DNA of 64,000 nucleotides. It comes from Diatrype stigma. Lineage: Eukaryota > Ascomycota > Sordariomycetes > Xylariales > Diatrypaceae. The DNA lies in the NCBI GenBank assembly GCA_022225965.2, contig JAKJXP020000004.1:620001-684000 (forward strand), read 5' to 3'. Position 1 is the first letter of the stretch. Each line of letters starts with the position of its first letter. The translations under genes and the position numbers were made by a program. The notes under the pieces were generated by a model. It ran no database searches and was not told the origin of the DNA. It was given only the letters and a program-made list of their open reading frames with translations. This document shows positions 25,801 through 33,291 of this stretch, piece by piece.

Positions 25801-26943
25801 GTTCGATGATGATTTAGACACTGTAGGCGACATTGGCGGATCGGAGGTCGATGGTCTAGAACGGTTCGCGGTATGAGGCTTCAAGGGGGGCAGAAATTGT
25901 TGGAGCCGTCTATACTGAGCCATGAGTTCGAGATGTTCCTTCGCCTTTTGTGCCCGATCAAGGGTAGAAGAGGAAAAGTGATAAGTATACGTGCCCTCGG
26001 GCTCGAATGTGGGTTGTAGGGGGCTATTCAGCCTATGACCGGATACGTTCCTAACTATGTAGCCCTGGTCGGGCTTGGGGGACATGGTCCGTGACGTTCG
26101 TCTTTGCTGTTGCAAGTGCTGCTTGAGACCACCGCTATGGGAGCTATCGGGAAGAGGTGTGAGTTTCGGAGGTATGGGGCTCGAAACATATCTTCTGCTT
26201 GCCAGTCGCCTCGATTCGCTCAGGTTCAGAGCCATATTCACGATCTGGGTAGAGTCGACATCGAGCGACGAGGCAGGGCGAGGAGTAGGGGAGGGAATCC
26301 TCGTAGGCGTTCTGCGACGTGGCCCACGGCCACCGTCTCCCAGCGCATCGTCGGCCGAAAGATGTGAATGTGAAGGGGAGCTCCCACCATCACTCATCAC
26401 GTCCTGACCACCAATACCAAGCCCCAAGCCAGTATTAGCCGGGGAGCCACTTCTTTCATCCGGCGGCTTCAGTGGCGATCTACTCCTGCTGCCGACAGGT
26501 ATTCTGGATGCTGGTCGACCGTCATCTCGGCTAGCTGGGCTGGCTGGGCTGGCTGGCCTCGCCTTGGGGGTGTCGTGTGAGAATACGTTGGAAAGAAGAA
26601 AGCCACCACTTGACCGAGGCTTGTACGATCGACGTCTGCTCTGCGCTTCATTCTTCTTCTTCTCGGGATCGGGCGTCCAGGTACCAGAGCCCCTTTGAAG
26701 GGGGGTGTCACGTCCGGAAGAATGCGCTACGCTGGTGGAAGTCATCGGAACATCGTGTGCGAGTGGGGAGCTCCCGCCGGCGGTGCTCGACTCGCCCCTC
26801 TCGTAGCTGCCATAACTGCGCGATGATGTCGGAGTCGAGAGTCGTGCCGGAGTCGAGAGTCGTGGGGAGAGTCGTGGGATTCGTTGGCGGGAAACAGGAA
26901 TGGCGCTCGGGGTGGGTGATGCTCGGCCAGGGTCGTTCGACAT
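22840..26943 (-). CDS. Large disordered protein with C-terminal membrane tail, unknown function
   Basis: A single uninterrupted frame of 1367 codons, ATG at 26943. About the first 380 residues are Ser/Pro/Arg-rich and probably disordered. Three blocks look conserved and folded: PYNPLQYIRNRKVRARERK (about 390), a segment with WSINPADMLADAYWLEQD (about 485) and FKGGAKIDGIIREGVSKVGD followed by LIWRK (about 870-894). Near the C terminus a predicted helical stretch rich in Arg/Asp (SERARRCADDADDVGRDLLD) precedes an Arg-rich run and two hydrophobic segments (LALEYMLVGLMWWVWFIVVV, then a Gly/Trp-rich end) from about residue 1325. That order, cytosolic body then terminal hydrophobic hairpin, suggests a tail-anchored ER or nuclear-envelope protein. 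I do not recognise a named family. It is convergent with MIC60. Confidence 0.8.
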   Translation of the reverse strand: MSNDPGRASPTPSAIPVSRQRIPRLSPRLSTPARLSTPTSSRSYGSYERGESSTAGGSSPLAHDVPMTSTSVAHSSGRDTPLQRGSGTWTPDPEKKKNEAQSRRRSYKPRSSGGFLLSNVFSHDTPKARPASPASPASRDDGRPASRIPVGSRSRSPLKPPDERSGSPANTGLGLGIGGQDVMSDGGSSPSHSHLSADDALGDGGRGPRRRTPTRIPSPTPRPASSLDVDSTQIVNMALNLSESRRLASRRYVSSPIPPKLTPLPDSSHSGGLKQHLQQQRRTSRTMSPKPDQGYIVRNVSGHRLNSPLQPTFEPEGTYTYHFSSSTLDRAQKAKEHLELMAQYRRLQQFLPPLKPHTANRSRPSTSDPPMSPTVSKSSSNAHASSQQTPLGRPYNPLQYIRNRKVRARERKTIDGETLGFGEVMKVTEWVDETAASAIHSPSLPGGPSVPTFPGAQSLEGDRVTVSNIPRPVAMLKRPRMDWSINPADMLADAYWLEQDSNKFLIEDRHYSRIFPPKQESSRPLSGHENEPGKSAVGTGDPRTSEEKNPRLSSQFDSARPSKAEMDMPQTSARGRARQKLHDLRGSHRHSHSTHGHDFLRFRRGSLSDSSDNDSDRKRRDRSGTLSANDTDLLNKQMMEILAKEAREKQREYSTDAESRDFKVLPGSTATPDKVPPHLSAIRSLKEPSAGLVEGQERLPRAQERQASPLHSGRASLEVPVSHYRPSLDQDSSVPASPDLGPSGAANTYMPTIGMDLSPPSSRPGSPVRKPFSKVKHIFRDRSRERVNVHEKESKPAMVVETEKKADSPVEEPLLSPPVPAERPQSLDIPRSRSPGPYRIPRATTQSHKPHRSVGSIRFKSDEALGLRSIFKGGAKIDGIIREGVSKVGDLIWRKDSERDDSSSTTTTDDSDSEQKPDKSAKPITTGQLGGNRQPESRRPKNYSDTLPPFKSVLESPKDSSAAYDHHALPIQKPISRSASPRPERFDRLKLRIDVGGTSPSSPPSITIPSKQAISEVSNPEILPPSGDNDGINLDPHTALPVHDATTVKDRRKQQRDSSTAALSLQSRQWSISDRRQSSPSSPPHRTQVSKREVARIRALILSSGIKAMEIARRAQEPQPLFPPAPSVFAATMMVDPSTAALDSSSSSSSINQNHRAVVATTVTGTGLTWPDVQGLIETLDPNSKRQQQANALAVAAAKQTDLFPTTARVLEQSIDRSLATLQASASEFTRGNSHSHPTSVSVSESGKEEGTSPSAVVLHRRGDALRARLAADLSERARRCADDADDVGRDLLDARRLEVKRLTDDMDHMLRRRRRRFRWVRRAGWLALEYMLVGLMWWVWFIVVVSRVFVGLGRGVWGGVRWLFWL

Positions 26944-27459
26944 CGCGCCCGTCGCGATGTTGGGCTTCTGTGGTGTCGAGCGACTAGGTACCTAGTTACG
27001 CCGTAACATGACACCTGGAAGCATAATGGTCTCTGCGTACATATGCGCCGACGTGTCGGGAGGTCGCGTCGTGTCGTGAGCAGAAGTCTGGGTTTCTGAG
27101 TTTGGGGTAGGGAGTACAAAGTTGTTACTTCGTCGTCGATGGTCAAGGTGACGGACGTGATTCAGGGATCAGAGGCTAGAAATAACTTGGGAGACCGGGA
27201 TCAGGGCTCGTCCAGGGCGTTCAGGGCGCTCCGAGCACACTGAACGACATTACCCAGCTACCTAGGTACCTAAGCATGGGGCTCGGACCCCTCCTTAATT
27301 ACGACCAGTATGAAGCACGAAGTATGTACAATAGTAAGAGCTCATGTATTGTACTAGTAACTAGTCCCGGCCTTTTAACTTTCGACGGACATCATGAGAA
27401 TAAGGGGAAATTAATGAACCCCTATATACGAAGCCGTTATGACCCTCCAGGGCTGACAG
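26944..27459. other. Intergenic, promoter side of the 1367-aa gene
   Basis: Carries CCTAGGTACC palindromes near 26990 and 27262. No gene is evident. The left LTR begins at its right edge. Confidence 0.5.
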
Positions 27460-27581
27460 TGTGGGGCGGTCACGTGGATTCGCTCCTAGATAGATCTCCT
27501 TAGCTGTTAGCTTAGCTTTACTCACTGAGGAGAATACAACTTCTTTTCCCCTTGATCCCGGATCCTTACAGTGATCCCACA
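27460..27581 (+). repeat. Outer LTR of copy 1 (122 bp)
   Basis: Starts TGTGGGG and ends TCCCACA (short inverted ends, TG...CA). It contains ATACAACTTC in the second half. It is not enriched in AT, unlike the interior beside it. Confidence 0.7.
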
Positions 27582-27583
27582 TT

Positions 27584-27609
27584 TGGTGACGAGAGTGGGA
27601 CTCGAACCC
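27584..27609 (+). other. tRNA primer-binding site, copy 1
   Basis: Begins TGGTGACGAGAGTGGGACTC two bases after the LTR. Read on the other strand it is a tRNA 3' end: a complete T arm (GTGGG, loop TTCGAGT, CCCAC), an acceptor strand TCTCGTC, the discriminator A and CCA. No 5' half of a tRNA lies nearby, so this is a primer-binding site, not a tRNA gene. The complementarity (about 26 nt) is unusually long. Confidence 0.7.
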
Positions 27610-28205
27610 ACGCGGATTGCTCCATGTGGAATTGATGCCCATAGATACATTATTATCCCGATAATTCTGCAGTTTTTTCTTTGGAATCAAAGCGTTAATT
27701 TTCGGTCGCGGATTAATCAAACGTCGTTTTACCTACCTACCTACTTATTTACCTACCAACCAAATTGCCCATATAACTATTGTCATTCCCAGTCGTCGAG
27801 ACTACATCTAAATTTCTATCGTTTTCGGAGGATTCTTCAATTATTTAGCAATTAACGTCTTTTTGGCCGTTTCGGCAGGTAAATTCGAACCAAAATCGAA
27901 GGCTTTTAATATCGAAAAGCCTTTATTTAATGCCGTATAGCAGCTATTAAAGGTATACGTATACGTCATATATGCCATTAATGCCCGGTATCGTTACTAT
28001 AGGTCTGGCCGGATTATGAAATGAACCGGTTAAGCTTCGTACGGTTGTTTTTCGGCCGTTATGCCAATATTTAAAGATTAAGGAATTAACGGGAATTAAC
28101 GGAATTGATAAATTCGAAAGATGAATCGATGGAATTAAGGAAAAACGGGAATAACTTTATTATTTAAGCCGCCGCGGTAATCGGGCTTTAAGCGATTTGG
28201 CCGTA

Positions 28206-28304
28206 TATAAGGCGGTGCCATAACCCTAGGTTTTAACGTATTATAAACCTTTTATAATTCATTCTTAATACAACTATAATTGCTACCCTTATATTGCTTT
28301 AATA
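28206..28304 (+). repeat. Inner LTR of copy 1 (99 bp, RIP-damaged)
   Basis: Hand-aligned without gaps to the reverse complement of 29043-29141. I count about 22 differences, 19 of them C-to-T or G-to-A toward this copy. The TGTGGGG start has decayed to TATAAGG. Confidence 0.75.
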
Positions 28305-28310
28305 ATGATA

Positions 28311-28409
28311 TATAAAAGCTATATAAGGATAGCAATTATAATTATATTAAGAATAATTTATAAAAGGTTTATAATACGTTAAAATCTAAGGTTATGGCAC
28401 CGCCTCATA
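28311..28409 (-). repeat. Inner LTR of copy 2 (99 bp, RIP-damaged)
   Basis: Aligns without gaps to 29043-29141 in the same orientation, again with the differences nearly all G-to-A or C-to-T. Ends GCCTCATA where the intact copy has GCCCCACA. Confidence 0.75.
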
Positions 28410-29027
28410 TACGGCCAAATCGCCCAGCGCCGGCCACTGCGACGGCTTTAACAGTTTATTAAACTCATTACCGTTTTCTTTTAATTCCATTAATTCATCC
28501 TTTGATTCATTAAATCCGTTAATTCCCTTTTATTCCTTAATCTTTAAAACCGGCATAACGATCGAAAAACAACCGCACGAAGCTTAATCGGCCCATTCCA
28601 TAACCCGGCCAGACCTATAATAACGACGATACCGGGCATTAACGGCATATACGACATATACGTACGTATACCTTTAATAGCTGCTATACGGCATTAAATG
28701 AAGGCTTATAATATTAAAAGCCTTCGATCTTAATTCGAATTTACTTGCCGAAACAGCCAGGAAGACGTTAATCGCTAAATAATTAAAGAATCCTCCGAAA
28801 CGATAGAAAATTTAAATGTAATCTCGACGACTAGGAGTAATAATAATTGTATGGGCAATTTTGCTTAATTGGTAGGTAGATAGGTAAATAAGACGACGTT
28901 TAATTAATCCGCGACCGAAAATTAACGCTTTGATTCCAAAGAAACAACAGAATTATCGGGATATTGATATATCCATGGGAATCGTCCACATGGAAGCAAA
29001 GCGCGTGAGCCTGGGGCTTCGACGTCG

Positions 29028-29041
29028 CACTCTCGTCACCA
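29028..29041 (-). other. tRNA primer-binding site, copy 2
   Basis: The minus strand reads TGGTGACGAGAGTG, matching the first 14 bases of the copy 1 site, one base inside the outer LTR. After that the two copies diverge. Confidence 0.6.
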
Positions 29042-29042
29042 T

Positions 29043-29141
29043 TGTGGGAGCTGTATGGGGGTAGCAATTGTAGTTGTATTAGGGATGGTTTGTGGAAGGT
29101 CTATAGTACGTCAAAACCTAGGGTTATGGCACCGCCCCACA
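29043..29141 (-). repeat. Outer LTR of copy 2 (99 bp, undamaged)
   Basis: On the minus strand it starts TGTGGGGCGGTGCC and ends CTCCCACA. It serves as the undamaged reference for the two inner LTRs. The base after it begins ACAG; the bases before the left LTR at 27460 also read ACAG, a possible 4-bp target duplication around the whole pair. Confidence 0.7.
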
Positions 29142-29320
29142 ACAGCCCGAACACCGGCATAACTGTCAGGCGTGACTTTATTCAAAGTCAAAGTGCCAGG
29201 TCCTGGTATGTACGTACAATACACTACATACCTACCTACCTAGTACCTACATACTACTGTAGGTACCTGTAACCTAGCACCCTAGGTACCTGACAATGAG
29301 CTGACAATGGCGCCCTACGG

Positions 29321-29400
29321 CCAACGCCACATGCTTCCGTTGCCAGGTTGGCCGGCATTACACTCATTTGCACATGTGTCCGTCCTACAACTACCTCGTG
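29321..29400 (+). repeat. Diverged direct repeat, left copy
   Basis: Shares CCAACGCCACATGCTT and then spaced matches (CATT...CTCATT.GCACATG, TCCTACAA.TACCTCGTG) with 30143-30225. It lies left of the broken kinase-like gene, with the partner directly to its right. Confidence 0.45.
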
Positions 29401-29775
29401 ACGAAATATGTATGTGCCTTCATACAAAGGTGGTTACGCTGCATTTCCACCGTATTTCCCATGCCGCAGGACTCTGCGAATGCGAGCTGCTCGATGAGAC
29501 ATGCTGCATATTCAGATCCCGGATAACATCCTCTGCGGTAACATCTTCTGCGGTTGGTTGACTATTAGTGAGGCTATGGCCCTGTTCAGTCCCATTCATT
29601 GTTGAGGACTGCGCCCATCCTATATCGCATCCGTGTCCCAGCCTGCGGGACCAAGGACTCCATTCTATGCCCGATAATCAAATATCGTACTGCCCCCAAT
29701 CCTCCTACGTAGGGCCGCCAGTGGCATCCCCGACCATCGCGGCCTTCTAGGTAGCATTCGACGTCATCCCCGCCG

Positions 29776-30142
29776 GAGATTGGGACCTCCGGCGGCTGGC
29801 TGTCCCCGGTAGCAGCGCCGAGCTTGGCGCCCCGGCTTCTCGCTCACATCACCGACAACGGCACACGTGTCATCGGCTTCCCGCTCGAGCGCGTCACAGG
29901 TGCTCGCGAGGCCGGACCCGCAGACCATGAGAAGTGCAAGGAAACCCTGGACCGCCTGCACGCCCTGGGCATCGCCTATGGCGGGCCGCTGAGGAGACAC
30001 TCGTTTCTGTTCTGTCTGCGGCGACGGCGACGCGGCTCTCCTCCAGTGGTTCGGCATATCGTTGGAGACGACTGATAAGGAAGTCCTGGACCGCGAGCTC
30101 CAGGGCCTCACGCTGACGGCCGAGCAGCACGGGGAGATGACC
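29776..30142 (+). pseudogene. Broken kinase-like-fold gene (fungal phosphotransferase-like)
   Basis: Two protein-like stretches lie in different frames. The first, about 29815-30000, reads APRLLAHITDNGTRVIGFPL, then ERVTGAREAGPADHEKC and LDRLHALGIAYGG. The second, about 30010-30140, reads DAALLQWFGISLETTDKEV and LDRELQGLTL. The order (hinge-like segment, RLHALGI helix, then an acidic C-terminal helix) resembles the small protein-kinase-like proteins common in Pezizomycotina. The N-lobe is missing, a frameshift separates the parts, and the HGD-type catalytic segment is not seen. Non-functional relic; family call is by resemblance only. Confidence 0.55.
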
Positions 30143-30225
30143 CCAACGCCACATGCTTGCCTTAGCTTGCATTCTATTCACATGCCAGCATGCCTGTCCT
30201 ACAGTATCTACTTCGTGCTACATTA
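30143..30225 (+). repeat. Diverged direct repeat, right copy
   Basis: Partner of 29321-29400; starts with the shared CCAACGCCACATGCTT immediately after the kinase-like relic. Confidence 0.45.
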
Positions 30226-31127
30226 TCGTTACATAGCGACCAGCTATGTACCTACGTCATGAAGGACCTCGATCATATATATATAGAGTATATATAATAT
30301 ACATAAGTATCGTACTAATTCGTACTGGTTGCACACATGCATGGCCCACTCGGCATATGACATTAGCTGCATATGCGGTACAATACACTAATCTAGGTAC
30401 CTAGGTATGCTGTCAGACGCCGGGGGGTGCTGAGTATCATTCTATGCACATACCGGTAAGCATTGAAAGGTGTAGGGAAATAGGAGACATGGCAAACGCG
30501 AGACCTATACCCGATTTTCCTGACAATTGAACAAGCTCCCCAGAGCGCTGAGATTGTACTCTAACCCTCGGCAATCCGGTTATATATGAATCCAGAACCC
30601 TTATCTCTAACACGTTTTCGAGCAGCCTCAACCAATATCTTTAGCCCAGGCAACCTTTTTCTTTATCAGTTTAGCGATATTTCAGGTTATCAGGTTATGT
30701 CTAGGATCACACCTTCGTATAGGAACTCCTGTTAGATAGCGCGCCGTATCTGTGCATGAAAAGGAGAACGATAGAAAAGGGGTCTTATTCTGGAGACGAT
30801 ACTACCAGAAGGTGTTCACGCTAATTCCACTCACCAGCCGATGGTTCAAACCCCAATTTAATTCCGCGATCACTTTGAACATTGCATAATTGTTTCGGAA
30901 AGCAAAGTTGGTGAAGAAATAACGTTCATTCGCTACAAACATTTATTATATACGCCCGTATCTCGTTCCCAGGGAATTCAAACTGCAGCAAGACGGCATT
31001 TCATACCAGACCGAGAGAAGGAGACTATGCAACTCCTTCTTTCCTCATCAGGTCCATTATCCAAAATTCTCATCATCTATCGGTTCTGACTAGATAGTCG
31101 ATATAGCTATGCGCGCATAGTAGACGT
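30226..31127. other. Intergenic, no supported gene
   Basis: AT-rich, with TATATA runs near 30275-30300 and CTAGGTACCTAGGTA near 30393. Holds the 3' flank of the secreted-protein gene. No coding signal. Confidence 0.6.
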
Positions 31128-31652
31128 CTAGCAGTCGCCTTTGCCGACCTCGACGCGCCAGCCTCCGCTGTTCACCTGCATTCCGTAGGCGGTCTGGGAA
31201 GCCAACTGGCCGTTCGTCTGGCACTGGTCGTAGATGTGGTCAACGTAGTCGGCGAGCTCGCCGCAGGCAATGCCGTGGTGCTCCTGGCCGTCGTCGCTGC
31301 ACAGCCAGATGGCGGCGTCGTTGGAGCAGCTGACCCGCTCGCACTTGTTGGCCGGCATGCCGCAGACGTCCCCCAGGTGGTGCAGGTAGTGCTGGCCCTC
31401 AACCATCGCCTCGCGCTCCCGGCTTTGCCTACAGTTGGTCGTCGCGCCGCAGGTGATCAGGCCGTCCGCGCCGCGAGCGCTCAGAGTCTCGTTGAGACGG
31501 GGACCGAGAGCCTATTTCATCATCATCCGTGGTTAGTTGGGAGTCTGGACAAAGGGAGATTACCTATGCAAGAAAGACTGGTGAGAGGGCTTCGGTCTTA
31601 CAGTGACGCTGGCAGCGAGGCTGAAGGCGGCGGTGATCAGAGTGAACTGCAT
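31128..31652 (-). CDS. Small secreted cysteine-rich protein (effector-like)
   Basis: Two exons, 31652-31602 and 31511-31128, give 144 aa; donor GTAAGA, acceptor AATAG, phase 0. Exon 1 encodes exactly a signal peptide (MQFTLITAAFSLAASVT). The mature part (about 125 aa) has nine cysteines, two close together after the signal (TCGATTNC) and the last as the C-terminal residue (GKGDC). Motifs such as NDAAIWLCSDDGQ and ACGELADYVDHIYDQC alternate cysteines with amphipathic helices. No enzymatic motif is seen. Size, secretion signal, disulfide-rich composition and position beside a transposon island fit a fungal effector or small antimicrobial-type protein, but I cannot name the family. The signal-peptide/intron arrangement and a TATA box upstream support the model. 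Confidence 0.8.
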
Positions 31653-31833
31653 TTTGGCTGGATTCGAGTGAAGAAAAGGGCTCGGTTTTCTTGGATTGCT
31701 GTGGATGTTGTGGGATCAACGGCAAGGCTCGAATCTGTTGGCGGGAGCTGGTGATGTGTTGAGATTGTCCTGTTGCTTGGCTGGTGGTGAGGGCTGATGA
31801 GAAGAGTCGACTGGACAGAGGAACGGAGGCACA

Positions 31834-31841
31834 TATTTATA
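31834..31841 (-). promoter_or_regulatory. TATA box of the secreted cysteine-rich gene
   Basis: The minus strand reads TATAAATA, a perfect consensus, about 182 bp upstream of the ATG. Strong TATA boxes are typical of highly regulated fungal genes. Confidence 0.55.
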
Positions 31842-33291
31842 CAGGATCAACCATCCAGCATCTCAGAGACGAGCCGTCCACATCATGTCACAGAGCTTCT
31901 GTCTGCACGAGTAACATTCGAACGTTTCTAATTTCGTCGTCTTGATCGGCAGTGCTGTCCAGGGCTGAAGCCCCGGGCAGAGCTGAGCCGCAAGTAGTTC
32001 GTCGTGGAAACTGGAGCGTTTGCTAGACTATCATCGCAAAGAATTCCATCTTCAGTGAACTGATCATCGTTGCGCAGTGCTACGGAGAGGAAGCCATAGG
32101 ACAATGTACGGGTGAAGGCCCTGCCGCCAGGCACACCGAAGATCATGCGGCACATACACTGGGGCAGTCTGGACAGCGAAAGAGTAGTCTCCTAGCATTA
32201 GGTAACAATATCCTCTAGGACCTCTAGTAGCTGCCACTACCCTTTAGTTACGATCTTGGTATAATTCTGCTACACTTCGGTCCCGGTTGTCGCGCAGTCT
32301 CATTCCCTTCCGCATACACTGACCTGACGATCCTCCCCGTATATTCAAATCCTACCTATTTATACATGTATTCAACCCACTAAATCCTTCGAATAACTTC
32401 GTTAGTCTTTCTGTGCAGCTACTATGCTACCTCAAAGACTGACTGGTATAACCCAGTCTGCCAAGCAAGGTGGTCGAGTATGTATTGGACTACATATACA
32501 GCGATCTTCCATGCCCATTACTTGTAGTCTTGTATACCGCTTCACTCTAGAGACTTGAGCACTGGGCTATGTCATGTCAAGCCCCGTCTTTTCATACAGG
32601 CTTAAGTTTTGACTTCTTTTTGCAGCTAGGTACCTTTGAATGTATCGATATTGCAATCCAGGTAGTACTAGCGATATGACGTAAAGTGTGTTGAACTTTC
32701 AAGGCACCAGCTCTGCCGCCGCCAGGTCGCAACCATGGTGCCGGTGCATGAACAATTCCACTCCCATCTGCCGCTATGTTTACGGGCCCATCCGGGTCCG
32801 TAAAAAGACTCACGGTATGGGGCCCCGCATAGCCAACAAGACCTACTACGTATGTAGTATTAACTTCCGATAAACCCCCAAAGATCGGCGCCATAGCGAT
32901 CAGCTCGGAGCTACTACAAATGCCGCCAAGGAATTCTACGCCGCACCGATGGATCCTCTGGGAATACCGCATGTTTCTGGTCTATTTCTGTAATGCTACG
33001 CCTTGCCACGGCCTCCTCGGCCCTCGGGGTCGTCTAGGAGAACGGCAACGGCGTCACGGCGGACTACGAAATCCGTCGCATGACGGAATGTCCACTGCCA
33101 AGCCGCTCTACCCCTTGGCCCCAGAGATTTCCAACCAGATAGTGATCATCATTACTTGGTTTTTGATAGAGTTGCGAAAGTAGCAGCTACTAACAGTCGG
33201 CGGACACTCTATGACCGATTGTTATTAATAGATTACCTAGGTAGTTCCACGGTCTTCTGGCCGCTGCCTTCGTACACCGTATCATCGACCA
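31842..33291. other. Intergenic, no supported gene
   Basis: Upstream of the secreted-protein gene and downstream of the GT61 gene. Open frames (for example 126 codons at 32592-32972 on the minus strand) have no recognisable content. Around 32995-33110 a GC-rich patch has a stop-interrupted frame and may be decayed coding DNA. Confidence 0.5.

Larger units (their letters stand above)
27460..28304 (+). mobile_element. TRIM-like LTR retroelement, copy 1 (plus orientation), RIP-damaged
   Basis: Non-coding miniature LTR element. Left LTR 27460-27581 begins TGTGGGGCGG and ends TCCCACA. A primer-binding site follows after 2 bp. The interior (to about 28205) is AT-rich without coding capacity, and the right LTR is 28206-28304. 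The interior and right LTR match copy 2 in inverted orientation. The left LTR (122 bp) belongs to a different subfamily from the 99-bp right LTR; they share only the first 11 bases, a central ATACAACT and the end. Absence of gag/pol, the short LTRs and the total length of about 845 bp fit a TRIM. Confidence 0.7.
28311..29141 (-). mobile_element. TRIM-like LTR retroelement, copy 2 (minus orientation), RIP-damaged
   Basis: Mirror image of copy 1, separated from it by only 6 bp (28305-28310). On the minus strand the order is LTR 29141-29043, one base, primer-binding site from 29041, AT-rich interior, and inner LTR 28409-28311. The outer LTR (29043-29141) looks undamaged. The inner LTR differs from it almost only by C-to-T and G-to-A changes. 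No coding capacity. Confidence 0.7.

Noticed and set aside
27570..27690. tRNA gene on the minus strand (perfect T arm and CCA end)
   Set aside because: There is no 5' acceptor strand, D arm or anticodon arm at the right distance, and the segment directly follows an LTR end. It is a retroelement primer-binding site.
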